64,000 nucleotides of DNA from Aphodosoma sp045631465 (GCA_045631465.1 JAZQUV010000004.1:1-64000); one strand, 5' to 3'. Positions 1 through 7,770 are shown, counted from the stretch's first letter. Notes: generated by a model from the sequence alone, not told the origin. Numbers and translations are program-made.

Positions 1-366
1 GTGCCATTTTTCCATCGAAAACGAAGCCATATTGCTTCAGCATTATTTATTATATGAATGATATTCATATCAGATTTTTTGATTTTCATATATTGTATTG
101 TCTTGATTTTCAATACAAATATACAAAAAATAATTGATATACACAAATATAAATAACTGATATTCAATATATTAAAGTGTTTTTTGAGTCTTTTTTTGCA
201 TGTGTGTTTGTTTAATGGAATTAGTGTCAAGTAATGGGGAAGTACCCATAATAAGCACAAATAAACATTTTCTGCACAAATCACCCCCATTTGAGTTATT
301 TTCTTGCCAAAATATTTGGTTTATTGACAATAAAAGTTTAATTTTGCAAATCAAATCAAACCAACA
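1..366. other. AT-rich region upstream of the TetR gene
   Basis: No convincing gene is seen in this stretch. It is strongly AT-rich, with a short imperfect palindrome near 55-70, and only spurious reading frames cross it. The last 50 bases hold the TetR promoter, listed separately. Whatever lies upstream of position 1 is outside the window. Confidence 0.5.
315..346 (+). promoter_or_regulatory. Bacteroidetes-type promoter of the TetR gene
   Basis: TTTG at 315-318 and TAATTTTG at 339-346 are separated by 20 bp. This fits the -33 TTTG / -7 TAnnTTTG arrangement of Bacteroidetes sigma-ABfr promoters. The start codon follows 20 bases downstream, giving a short leader. Confidence 0.6.
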
Positions 367-972
367 ATGAAAGACAAGGACAACAAAAAATCAAAAACCC
401 GAAAACTCATTGTCGACGTAGCCCGCCGCCAATTTGCTATGTATGGCAAAGACAACGTGACAATGAACGACATTGCCATTGCTGCAGGCAAAGGCCGTCG
501 CACCATATACACCTACTTTAGCAACAAAGACGAAGTATATCTCGCCGTTATCGAAAACGAACTCGACCACCTCATCGAACGCCTACAAGTAGTCATGAAC
601 AAAGACCTCTCGCCCGACAAAAAACTCGAAGAATACATCTTCACCCGTTTCGACGCCGTAAAAGAGGCCATCGAGCGCAATGGTTCACTCCGTGCCGACT
701 TCTTCCGCAACATCTACGAAGTCGAAAAAGCCCGCCGCTCTATCGACATCAAAGAAATACGCATGATTAAGCAAATCATGGACGAAGGCATGCGTCTCGG
801 CATATTCCAAATCCACAGCACACAATGGGCTGCAATGATGACCCTCTACTCACTCAAAGGTCTCGAAGCACCATACCTCAAAAACAACATCGGAACCTAC
901 ATCCGCGACCACCGACACATCATCATCAACACCCTATTCAACGGCATGCTCGCAAAACCTACAAAAGAATGA
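367..972 (+). CDS. TetR/AcrR-family transcriptional regulator
   Basis: A 201-residue protein with an N-terminal helix-turn-helix typical of TetR regulators at about residues 12-58 (QFAMYGKDNVTMNDIAIAAG then RRTIYTYFSNKDEVY). The C-terminal part is a helical ligand/dimerisation domain with no recognisable effector signature. Proteins of this family repress nearby or distant genes until a small ligand binds. The stop codon overlaps an ATG by four bases (ATGA at 969-972); that ATG opens a 30-base copy of the start of the phosphodiesterase gene at 3163. The TetR and phosphodiesterase genes were therefore probably once translationally coupled neighbours. The coding strand is C-rich, unlike the two AT-rich genes that follow. 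The ligand and targets cannot be read from sequence. Confidence 0.9.
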   Translation: MKDKDNKKSKTRKLIVDVARRQFAMYGKDNVTMNDIAIAAGKGRRTIYTYFSNKDEVYLAVIENELDHLIERLQVVMNKDLSPDKKLEEYIFTRFDAVKEAIERNGSLRADFFRNIYEVEKARRSIDIKEIRMIKQIMDEGMRLGIFQIHSTQWAAMMTLYSLKGLEAPYLKNNIGTYIRDHRHIIINTLFNGMLAKPTKE

Positions 973-997
973 AAATCATACTAATGTCCGACACACA
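968..997. repeat. 30-bp direct repeat, left copy
   Basis: These 30 bases are identical to 3162-3191. They equal the first 29 coding bases of the downstream phosphodiesterase (MKIILMSDTH-type start) plus one base. Similarity continues three or four bases further with a one-base indel (CACAATGG here, CACATGG there). In this copy the reading frame ends after a few codons, so it is a remnant, not a gene. Confidence 0.9.
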
Positions 998-1037
998 ATG
1001 GTATTAATAATCACTATTATAATATACTAATTTTCCA

Positions 1038-1856
1038 ATGATAAAATGTTTTTTATATATAGATATATTAGGTTTCAGCAGAATGGTCCAAGAACAGTCT
1101 TGGAAAATTAACAAAATATTTCAAATCATAGATGAACTTAATATTTATAACCATTATGCATTCAAAACAATTGTATTTTCAGATACAATTCTAATTTTCA
1201 ACGAACAAAATAATTATCCCAATCACTATTTTGTCACTTTTTTAATAGAGTTTGCTCAAAATTTATTCTATAAACTATTGCCAATAGGTGTTTATTTCAA
1301 AGGGCTTATAACTTATGGGGAATTTAATTTTGAACAAAAAAAGCATATTCAAGCTTATTGGGGCAATGCCTTAATTGAAACGTATAATAATGAAAAAAAT
1401 ATAAAAGGATTTGGTTTATTTATAAATAAAAAATTATCCGATGATGTCATAACATTTGATAAACTTACAAACATTGATGACAAATACGACTTTATATTGT
1501 TATGTCAATCATATATAAACTTATACAAAAATACTCAAGGGAAACTTCCTATCAATATTGAAACACTAACCCAAACAGATGAATATATGAATATAGATGA
1601 AGATCTGCGTTTTTTTCGTGAACTAAAATATATTAAAGACAACTATCCAGACAAAAAAATTATAGATAAATATTCAACTGTTTACATGTGGTATAGCAAT
1701 TACACTTCATCGCTATTTAAACAACTAGAAAATGACGATTTTCTCCCTTTTGCATTAAATCCAAATTACATGGGCAAAATATATCCTTTTGACATCATAG
1801 CAGAAAAAGAACTACAAAACAAAAACGACAATCAGACCACATCTCTTCATAAATAA
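1038..1856 (+). CDS. Nucleotidyl-cyclase-like protein of unknown function
   Basis: A 272-residue protein with no signal peptide or membrane helix. The spacing of several short motifs recalls class III nucleotidyl cyclases. IDILGFS at 8-14 has an Asp (D9) where cyclases place a metal ligand. FSDTILIF at 47-54 has a second Asp (D49) after a strand turn. KGLITYGEF at about 88-96 and WGNALIETYNNE at 108-119 resemble the late strand and helix of that fold. I know proteins with such IDILGF...FSD...GNA motifs as an uncharacterised bacterial group. Cyclase activity here is inference. The gene is very AT-rich, lies inside the 30-bp-repeat cassette, and is followed 47 bases later by a membrane-anchored partner. 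It could also be a catalytically inactive cyclase-fold protein. Confidence 0.5.
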   Translation: MIKCFLYIDILGFSRMVQEQSWKINKIFQIIDELNIYNHYAFKTIVFSDTILIFNEQNNYPNHYFVTFLIEFAQNLFYKLLPIGVYFKGLITYGEFNFEQKKHIQAYWGNALIETYNNEKNIKGFGLFINKKLSDDVITFDKLTNIDDKYDFILLCQSYINLYKNTQGKLPINIETLTQTDEYMNIDEDLRFFRELKYIKDNYPDKKIIDKYSTVYMWYSNYTSSLFKQLENDDFLPFALNPNYMGKIYPFDIIAEKELQNKNDNQTTSLHK

Positions 1857-1903
1857 AACAAAGCAACATATAAACTAATAGAAATACATTTTAGTTATTG
1901 ACA

Positions 1904-3112
1904 ATGAAAACATATTTAATCAATACACTGCAAAAAATTTCAACAACAAATCGTTCTTTAGATTTTACTTCAACAATAAAATCTAAAGAGTGGATTATCT
2001 TTAACGAAGATAAGTCCATAATTGAAAAATTCTTATTTGTTGACAATGAAAACTTATTAATATCTATTAATGGAAATACATCTTATGCAAAGTGGAAATA
2101 CATCAACATAAATACATCTTTGGTAATAGACGACACCCAAAATAAATATCTATTTAAAATAATTGAATGCAACAACGAGATAATCATATTGAATATTGAT
2201 GGTACAGACACTTATAGTTTTTTAATTAACACTAAAATTTCTTCACAAATAGAAACATATGAGGCACTACAATGGTACTTAATACAAAAATATAATTTAG
2301 ACATCCTAAATGAAGAACAAAGAAATATATATATAAAAGAAAAAAATGAAAAAATAGAACAACAACAACTTAAAAACAAACAAACAACAAATCAAATTCT
2401 AATACTTATATGTATTATATGCTTTGCTTTTATATGCTTTGGGATAATTATAAGTTATACTGAATACAAAAAAATACATCCTACACTATATACAACTGAA
2501 AAACAAAATCAACAAGCAGTTGACCTTGGCTTAAGTGTAAAATGGGCTACATGCAACATTGGAGCAAATAGTCCTGAGGAAAATGGCAATTACTATGGTT
2601 GGGGAGAACCTACTGGGACCGTTGTGTATAGGCATGATTCTGAACCTGTTTACATTTTAAACAAAAGATTTCCTATTAGACATAATGAAATTCCTCCTTA
2701 TTCTATAATAAACACATCTAAAGATATAGCCAAATATAACTGGGGTGGCAATTGGAGAATGCCGACAAAAAAAGAAGCTCAAGAACTCATAGATAAATGT
2801 AAAATACAATATTATAAATCAAAAGGTAAAAATTTGGTGAAAATTATAGGTCCTAACGGTAATTTTATTATTATTCCTTCTGCAAGTTATTTAAATGGAA
2901 CTGGAGGTGAAAGATCATTAAAATATTATAAATATTATATCTGCTTATGGACTGGAGAATTAAGCTCTTCATATATTAATGATTCTGAATACCCGGCAGC
3001 TTTTTTATTTATAGGGGACACATATGACAAAGGAGATCTAGTAAAAGAAGAAAAAATATATAGTTTTGAAAGATATGAAATGTTACCTGTCAGAGCTGTT
3101 ATAGATAAATAA
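1904..3112 (+). CDS. Membrane-anchored protein with C-terminal paralogous (FISUMP-like) domain
   Basis: A 402-residue protein. I chose the ATG at 1904 over a TTG two codons earlier. An N-terminal strand-rich domain (about 1-140) is followed by a Lys/Glu/Gln-rich stretch (about 140-162) and one hydrophobic helix (about 164-187). The C-terminal domain begins AVDLGLSVKWATCN and contains GWGEP, NWGGNWRMPTKKEAQEL and a closing LPVRAV. That pattern matches the repeated extracellular domain called the Fibrobacter succinogenes major paralogous domain, common in Bacteroidetes. The topology suggests a cytoplasmic N-terminal part and an exported C-terminal domain. It has the same low GC as the preceding cyclase-like gene and is probably co-transcribed with it. 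Function unknown; a membrane effector or sensor partner is only a guess. Confidence 0.65.
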   Translation: MKTYLINTLQKISTTNRSLDFTSTIKSKEWIIFNEDKSIIEKFLFVDNENLLISINGNTSYAKWKYININTSLVIDDTQNKYLFKIIECNNEIIILNIDGTDTYSFLINTKISSQIETYEALQWYLIQKYNLDILNEEQRNIYIKEKNEKIEQQQLKNKQTTNQILILICIICFAFICFGIIISYTEYKKIHPTLYTTEKQNQQAVDLGLSVKWATCNIGANSPEENGNYYGWGEPTGTVVYRHDSEPVYILNKRFPIRHNEIPPYSIINTSKDIAKYNWGGNWRMPTKKEAQELIDKCKIQYYKSKGKNLVKIIGPNGNFIIIPSASYLNGTGGERSLKYYKYYICLWTGELSSSYINDSEYPAAFLFIGDTYDKGDLVKEEKIYSFERYEMLPVRAVIDK

Positions 3113-3161
3113 TATGATTTTCAAGACATCTTTGCACCAATAAAACCAGATTCATAAAAGC

Positions 3162-3191
3162 AATGAAAATCATACTAATGTCCGACACACA
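3162..3191. repeat. 30-bp direct repeat, right copy (start of phosphodiesterase gene)
   Basis: Identical to 968-997. This copy includes the start codon (3163-3165) and the first nine or ten codons of the intact phosphodiesterase gene. Confidence 0.9.
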
Positions 3192-3651
3192 TGGATTGTG
3201 CGACAAGAAAATGGAAAAATATCTTGCGGATTGCGATGAAATATGGCACGCTGGCGATATTGGCTCGCTTGAGATTGTCAACAAACTGCGCTCATTCGCT
3301 CCGCTACGTGCTGTGTATGGCAATATTGACGACCAAAATATCCGCCACGAATTCTCGGAGTTTCTCTCTTTCGACTGTGAGGGTGTCTCTGTGTTGATGA
3401 CCCATATAGGCGGTTTTCCGGGCAAATATGATGCGAAAGCTATACGCCAAATATTTGCCACAAAGCCCAAAATATTCGTTTGCGGGCATAGCCACATCCT
3501 CCGCGTCATGTACGACAAACACTTCGACATGCTCACCCTCAACCCCGGAGCCGCAGGCCTACAAGGCTTCCACCAAGTCCGCACCCTCCTCCGCTTCGAA
3601 ATCACCAACTCCGAAATCCAAAACCTCGAAGTCATCGAAATCCCCCAATAA
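3163..3651 (+). CDS. YfcE/MJ0936-family metallophosphoesterase
   Basis: A 162-residue phosphodiesterase with the full calcineurin-like metal-site series: SDTHG at 7-11, HAGDIGS near 31, GNIDD near 55, MTHIGG near 80, and GHSH near 108. It ends with the family's LNPGAAG. The length is normal for the YfcE group, which hydrolyses small phosphodiesters in vitro and whose physiological substrate is usually unknown. The first 29 coding bases are duplicated at 969-997, beyond the cassette. Base composition changes inside the gene: up to about 3485 the coding strand has ordinary G content, after which it becomes strikingly C-rich and G-poor like the TetR gene. A promoter-like CATCTTTG (3128-3135) lies just upstream. 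Confidence 0.88.
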   Translation: MKIILMSDTHGLCDKKMEKYLADCDEIWHAGDIGSLEIVNKLRSFAPLRAVYGNIDDQNIRHEFSEFLSFDCEGVSVLMTHIGGFPGKYDAKAIRQIFATKPKIFVCGHSHILRVMYDKHFDMLTLNPGAAGLQGFHQVRTLLRFEITNSEIQNLEVIEIPQ

Positions 3652-3653
3652 TA

Positions 3654-3691
3654 AAAAAGCTCCATTCAGCATATGCCGAATGGAGCTTTTT
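3654..3691. terminator. Bidirectional rho-independent terminator
   Basis: The arms AAAAAGCTCCATTC and GAATGGAGCTTTTT form a stem with a 10-base loop, with A/T runs on both sides. It lies between the phosphodiesterase gene (plus) and the CoA-transferase gene (minus), so it can end both transcripts. Confidence 0.85.
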
Positions 3692-3706
3692 ATTATCACT
3701 CAATTA

Positions 3707-5188
3707 TTAAAATTTAGCATTTTTCATATCACCAGTTTCGATGAGTGCTTTGTGCATTGCAAAGCAGTTATCGAGGTTGAGTGGTGTGTGTGCCAATGGT
3801 GCTTTTGCGAGATAGTCGCGGAGCATTTCGCGATATTCTGGGTCAACACAATTGTCGATGATGCAGTGTGCACGTTGGATTGGCGATTTACCACGAAGGT
3901 CAGCCACACCGTGTTCAGTGATAAGGATTTTCACTGAGTGCTCTGATTGGTCGATGTGAGATACATAAGGCACGATAGCCGAAATCTTACCATCTTTAGC
4001 TGTTGAAGGAGTAGTAAAGATTGAGATATAAGCGTTGCGAGTAAAGTCGCAAGAACCACCGATACCGTTCATCATCTTAGTACCTGTAACGTGAGTTGAG
4101 TTTACGTTACCGAAGATGTCTGCCTCAAGAGCAGTGTTGATAGTAATAAGACCAAGACGACGAGCAACCTCTGGGTTATTAGAGATTTCTTGTGGACGAA
4201 GAACGAGTTTATCTTTGAAGAACTCGAGGTCGTTATAGATTTCGTCGAGCACTGGGTTAGAAACTGTCAATGAACAACCTGAAGCGAATTTACAGTTACC
4301 TTCTTTCATAAGACCGATAACAGCGTCTTGGATAACCTCTGTATACATTTCGAATGGTGGAATGTCAGGGTTAGCACCAAGTGAACCGAGCACTGCGTTA
4401 GCGATGTTACCTACACCTGATTGGATAGGGAGGAACGATGCTGGTATACGACCTGCTTTGATTTCGCCTGCGAGGAAGTTTGCTACGTTTTCACCGATTT
4501 TAGCAGTTACTTCGTCAACTGGTGAGAAGCCACCTACTTCGTTAGGACGGTTAGTGTTGACTACAGCAATGATTTTAGCTGGGTCAACTTGTACGTATGG
4601 TTGTCCGCAACGGTCAGATGGTTTGTATACTGGAATAGCTTCGCGGCAAGGAGGATCGAGTGGCTCATAGATATCGTGCATACCACAGATTTCAGCTGGG
4701 TGAGCAGCATTGAGCTCTACGATGATGTGGTCAGCCAAACGACAGATAGTTGGAAGAATACCAACACCTGAAGTAGGAACGATTTTGCCATCTTCCGACA
4801 ATGAACAAGCCTCAACGATAGCAAATTTTGGTTTTGGCATGAAACCATAACGCAACTCTTGAGCCAAGTGACTAAGGTGCATATCGAAGTAATGAGCTTC
4901 TTGTGCATTCAAACGAGTGCGAAGGTCTTTGCTTGATTGATAAGGAGTACGGAAAAGGATTGCATTTGCTTTAGCCAATTCACCATCGAGACTAGCACCA
5001 GTAGATGCACCTGTGTACATACCAATTTTGAATTCTTTGCCTTCAGCATGAGCAGCTGCAGCGCGAGCAGCAATAGCAGTTGGCACTTCTTTTGGACAAC
5101 CAGCAGGTGTAAAACCGCTGAAACCAATAATATCACCGTGATTGATAAAAGAGGCAGCTTCTTCGGCTGTCATTACTTTGTAAGCCAT
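3707..5188 (-). CDS. Acetyl-CoA hydrolase/transferase family (succinate-type CoA-transferase)
   Basis: A 493-residue class I CoA-transferase of the acetyl-CoA hydrolase/transferase family, the group containing AarC, Cat1 and propionyl-CoA:succinate CoA-transferases. Visible features are the N-terminal IGFSGFTPAG loop, QSGVGNIANAV near 256, MYTEVIQDA near 281 (its Glu284 is the likely catalytic carboxylate by position relative to AarC), NVNSTHVTGTKMMNGIGGSCDF near 361-382, and a C-terminal ITEHGVADLRG. It moves CoA between acyl groups such as acetate, propionate and succinate. It follows pta and ackA on the same strand, which supports a role in fermentation end-product formation. The exact acyl pair cannot be decided from sequence. 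A heptad repeat array lies ten bases upstream of the ATG. Confidence 0.88.
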   Translation of the reverse strand: MAYKVMTAEEAASFINHGDIIGFSGFTPAGCPKEVPTAIAARAAAAHAEGKEFKIGMYTGASTGASLDGELAKANAILFRTPYQSSKDLRTRLNAQEAHYFDMHLSHLAQELRYGFMPKPKFAIVEACSLSEDGKIVPTSGVGILPTICRLADHIIVELNAAHPAEICGMHDIYEPLDPPCREAIPVYKPSDRCGQPYVQVDPAKIIAVVNTNRPNEVGGFSPVDEVTAKIGENVANFLAGEIKAGRIPASFLPIQSGVGNIANAVLGSLGANPDIPPFEMYTEVIQDAVIGLMKEGNCKFASGCSLTVSNPVLDEIYNDLEFFKDKLVLRPQEISNNPEVARRLGLITINTALEADIFGNVNSTHVTGTKMMNGIGGSCDFTRNAYISIFTTPSTAKDGKISAIVPYVSHIDQSEHSVKILITEHGVADLRGKSPIQRAHCIIDNCVDPEYREMLRDYLAKAPLAHTPLNLDNCFAMHKALIETGDMKNAKF

Positions 5189-5197
5189 AATAATTCA

Positions 5198-5225
5198 ATT
5201 CATAATTCATAATTCATAATTCATA
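5198..5225. repeat. Heptameric array ATTCATA x4
   Basis: Four perfect 7-bp units plus a partial fifth lie between the ATG of the CoA-transferase gene (minus, 5188) and the end of ackA. Read on the minus strand they are TATGAAT units. They occupy the place where a ribosome-binding region would be. Confidence 0.9.
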
Positions 5226-5310
5226 ATTATTGTTACTTTCTTTAATCATGAATAGACATTATGAATTTTTGTTATTTATAATTTTATTTATTTTAATCCA
5301 AGTTTTTATT

Positions 5311-5380
5311 CATAAACCACAATTTACAATTAACCCCGAATGGCTAATTATGAATTATGCATTATGAATTATGCATTAAC
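5311..5380. repeat. Ten-unit heptad array spanning the ackA stop codon
   Basis: Ten consecutive 7-bp units in one unbroken register. They begin CATAAAC, CACAATT, TACAATT, pass through a centre AACCCCG-AATGGCT, and continue AATTATG x2, CATTATG, AATTATG, CATTAAC. The last units contain the ackA stop codon (5369-5371), so its final residues Val-Asn-Ala are encoded by the array. Units are degenerate at the left and near-perfect at the right. Confidence 0.8.
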
Positions 5381-6568
5381 AAGAGCCACTGTGTCTGATG
5401 CAATTGTGAGCTCTTCGTCGGTAGGGATAACCACTACGCGCACTTTTGAGTCTGGTGTAGAGATTTCAATCTCTTCTCCACGTGTTTTGCCATTCAATTC
5501 TGCATCGTATTTAACACCGAGATACTCAAGACCACGGCAGATATAGTCGCGTGTTTGCATTTGGTTTTCGCCGATACCACCTGTGAAGACAAGCACATCA
5601 ACGCCATTCAAAGCAGCAGTATAAGCACCGATATATTTCAACAAACGATATTCGAACATATCGAGAGCAAGTTTAGCACGCTCGTTACCTGCTACAATAG
5701 CTGCTTCGATGTCGCGCATATCGCTTGATACGCCAGATACGCCCATAACACCTGATTTTTTGTTGATTACAGCGTTAACACCTGCTGCATCAAGACCCTC
5801 TTTTTCCATCAAGTAAGTCATTGCACCAAGGTCAACATCGCCACAACGAGTACCCATCACCAAACCTTCTACTGGAGTAAGACCCATTGATGTGTCGATT
5901 GATTTACCGTTTTTAACAGCTGTGATTGAGCCGCCACCACCGATGTGTGCTGTGATAACTTTAGTGTTTTCGTAATCCAATCCGAGGAATTCGCAAGCGC
6001 GACGTGACACGTAGCGGTGTGATGTTCCGTGGAAGCCATAACGACGAACGCCATATTTTTCGTAATACTCATAAGGGAGAGCATACATATATGCGTGAGC
6101 AGGCATTGTTTGGTGGAATGCTGTGTCGAACACACCAACTTGTGGCACGTTAGGCAAAATTTTAGTGATTGCAGCCACACCTTTGAGGTTTGCTGGGTTG
6201 TGAAGTGGTGCGAGGTCGGTGCAAGCTTCCATTTGTTTGATAACTTCTGGAGTAATAACAACCGATGTGTTGAATTTCTCACCACCGTGCACAAGACGAT
6301 GACCTACTGCATCAATCTCTTCGAGCGATTTGATGCATCCGTATTCAGCATTTGTGAGCACTTCGAGAATCAATTCCACACCTACAGTGTGTTCAGGCAT
6401 ATTTTTTTCGATGATTTTTTTAGAACCATCAGCCAATGTAAATTTGAGGAAAGAGTCTGGCAAACCAAGTTTTTCGATACCACCTTGAGCCATAACCTCT
6501 TTAGTAGTCATGTCGTACAATTTATATTTAATTGACGAACTACCACAGTTGAGAACTAAAACTTTCAT
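5369..6568 (-). CDS. ackA: Acetate kinase
   Basis: A 399-residue acetate kinase that makes ATP and acetate from acetyl phosphate. The start is the ATG at 6568, because the protein then begins MKVLVLNCGSSSIKYKL, the canonical N-terminus; an upstream frame extension adds 26 residues of non-homologous sequence encoded by a repeat array. Other family marks are GHRLVHGG, GVFDTAFHQTMP, YGFHGTSHRYV, THIGGGGSITAV near the middle, MGTRCGDVD, and VFTGGIGEN near the C-terminus. It lies between pta and the CoA-transferase gene on the same strand. Heptad arrays begin one base upstream of its ATG and cover its stop codon. Like its neighbours it uses many C-ending codons, as expected of a highly expressed gene. 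Confidence 0.97.
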   Translation of the reverse strand: MKVLVLNCGSSSIKYKLYDMTTKEVMAQGGIEKLGLPDSFLKFTLADGSKKIIEKNMPEHTVGVELILEVLTNAEYGCIKSLEEIDAVGHRLVHGGEKFNTSVVITPEVIKQMEACTDLAPLHNPANLKGVAAITKILPNVPQVGVFDTAFHQTMPAHAYMYALPYEYYEKYGVRRYGFHGTSHRYVSRRACEFLGLDYENTKVITAHIGGGGSITAVKNGKSIDTSMGLTPVEGLVMGTRCGDVDLGAMTYLMEKEGLDAAGVNAVINKKSGVMGVSGVSSDMRDIEAAIVAGNERAKLALDMFEYRLLKYIGAYTAALNGVDVLVFTGGIGENQMQTRDYICRGLEYLGVKYDAELNGKTRGEEIEISTPDSKVRVVVIPTDEELTIASDTVALVNA

Positions 6569-6569
6569 A

Positions 6570-6671
6570 AAAGTTAAAATTTGAAATGTGAATTGTGAAA
6601 GTTGCAGTATGAAAATTGAAACATGATGCCGAATGGCAACTTTCAACTTTCAACTTTCAACTTTCAAATTA
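6570..6671. repeat. Two opposed heptad arrays between pta and ackA
   Basis: Eight degenerate units mostly ending in TG (AAAGTTA, AAATTTG, AAATGTG, AATTGTG, AAAGTTG, CAGTATG, AAAATTG, AAACATG) run in strict 7-bp register over 6570-6625. After a centre containing GCCGAATGGC come CAACTTT x4 and CAAATTA over 6637-6671. The halves are partly complementary (AAAGTTG versus CAACTTT) and could pair. Nearly the whole intergenic region is built of heptads. On the minus strand the array ends one base before the ackA ATG. Confidence 0.85.
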
Positions 6672-6676
6672 TTTTA

Positions 6677-7687
6677 TTAATTCTTTTTCGCTGCAATAGC
6701 TTGGTTTGCTGTAATAGCAATCATTTGTTCGATATCTGTCACTGAACAACCACGGCTGAGGTCGTTGATTGGAGCTGCCATACCTTGAAGCACTGGACCA
6801 ATAGCTTCTGCACCACCAAGACGTTGTACCATTTTGTAGCTGATGTTACCAACTTCGAGAGATGGGAATACGAATGTGTTAGCGTGACCTGCCACTTTGC
6901 TACCTGGAGCTTTCAATTGACCTACTGATTCTACCAATGCTGCATCGGCTTGAAGTTCACCTTCAATCATCATATCAGGTGCTTTTTCTTGAGCCATTTT
7001 TGTAGCAGCAACTACTTTGTCAACCATTTCGTGTTTTGCACTGCCTTTAGTTGAGAAAGAAAGCATAGCGATACGTGGTTCTTTATTTGCAATAGCACGC
7101 ATAGTTTCGCCTGTAGCAACTGCGATTTGAGCCAACTCTTCGGCAGTTGGGTTAGGCATAACTGCTACGTCGGCAACCATCAACAAACCATCTTCGCCGT
7201 ATTGAGGAGTTTTTGTGAACAACATCATTGCACCAGATACACAAGTCATACCAGGTTTAGTTTTCACAATTTGCAATGCAGGACGAAGCACGTTGCCTGT
7301 TGTGTTTTGTGCACCAGCCAATTCGCCATCAGCATCGCCCGATTTAATCATCAAACAAGCAAGATACAATGGGTCTTTAGCCAAACGTGTAGCCTCTTCA
7401 ATAGTCATACCTTTGCTTTTGCGAAGTTCTGCAAGCAAAGTAGCATATTTTTCAAGGTTAGGATTGTTTTCTGGGTCAACAATTGTGGCCTCTTTGATGT
7501 AAGTGTATCCTTTCTCTTCTGCCATGCGATTGATTTCAGCAGGATTACCGATAAGGATAAGTTTAGCAACTTTGTCACGCAATACTGAGTTAGCAGCCTC
7601 GAGTGTACGAGGTTCAGTACCTTCTGGCAAAACAATGCGCTGTGGATTTTGTTGAGCGCGTTCTTTGATTTCTTGAAGAAGTTTCAT
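6677..7687 (-). CDS. pta: Phosphate acetyltransferase
   Basis: A 336-residue phosphotransacetylase converting acetyl-CoA and phosphate to acetyl phosphate and CoA, the step before acetate kinase. The length fits the short (type I) class, which lacks the N-terminal regulatory domain of enteric Pta. Recognisable stretches include RIVLPEGTEPRTLEAA at the N-terminus, AGAQNTTGNVLRPALQ in the middle, LSFSTKGSAKHEMVDKV, and GGAEAIGPVLQGMAAPINDLSRGCSV near the end, which contains the conserved active-site and substrate-binding segment. It is first in the pta-ackA-CoA-transferase block on the minus strand. No clear TAnnTTTG promoter was found just upstream. Confidence 0.96.
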   Translation of the reverse strand: MKLLQEIKERAQQNPQRIVLPEGTEPRTLEAANSVLRDKVAKLILIGNPAEINRMAEEKGYTYIKEATIVDPENNPNLEKYATLLAELRKSKGMTIEEATRLAKDPLYLACLMIKSGDADGELAGAQNTTGNVLRPALQIVKTKPGMTCVSGAMMLFTKTPQYGEDGLLMVADVAVMPNPTAEELAQIAVATGETMRAIANKEPRIAMLSFSTKGSAKHEMVDKVVAATKMAQEKAPDMMIEGELQADAALVESVGQLKAPGSKVAGHANTFVFPSLEVGNISYKMVQRLGGAEAIGPVLQGMAAPINDLSRGCSVTDIEQMIAITANQAIAAKKN

Positions 7688-7770
7688 AACAATTAGGGGT
7701 TAGGAGTTTGATATGGAATTAATAAGAAACAACCCACATCAACTCCAAGTTTTAAATATTAATTATTAAT
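7688..7770. repeat. Degenerate heptad-like sequence upstream of pta
   Basis: AATTAGG, GGTTAGG and AGTTTGA follow each other at 7-bp steps just upstream of the pta ATG, and an opposed AACTCC-containing block follows at 7740. The resemblance to the other arrays is weaker, and this may be chance in AT-rich DNA. Confidence 0.35.

Larger units (their letters stand above)
998..3161. other. Putative inserted two-gene cassette between direct repeats
   Basis: This 2164-bp segment lies between two perfect 30-bp direct repeats. It is markedly more AT-rich than the flanking TetR and phosphodiesterase genes and holds two genes in the same direction. No transposase, integrase or terminal inverted repeat is visible. 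The reading as a horizontally acquired insert in a former TetR-phosphodiesterase operon is inference from the repeat and the composition. Confidence 0.6.

Noticed and set aside
825..1007. Reading frame of 60 codons across the TetR end and repeat remnant
   Set aside because: It overlaps TetR in another frame and its tail is only the duplicated 30 bases; no sign of a real protein.
998..3161. Insertion sequence or integron
   Set aside because: No transposase or integrase, no terminal inverted repeats, and no attC-like structure; only direct repeats are seen.
6569..6646. Longer acetate kinase with 26 extra N-terminal residues
   Set aside because: The extension is encoded by the heptad array and has no similarity to AckA; the family starts at MKVLVLNCGS.
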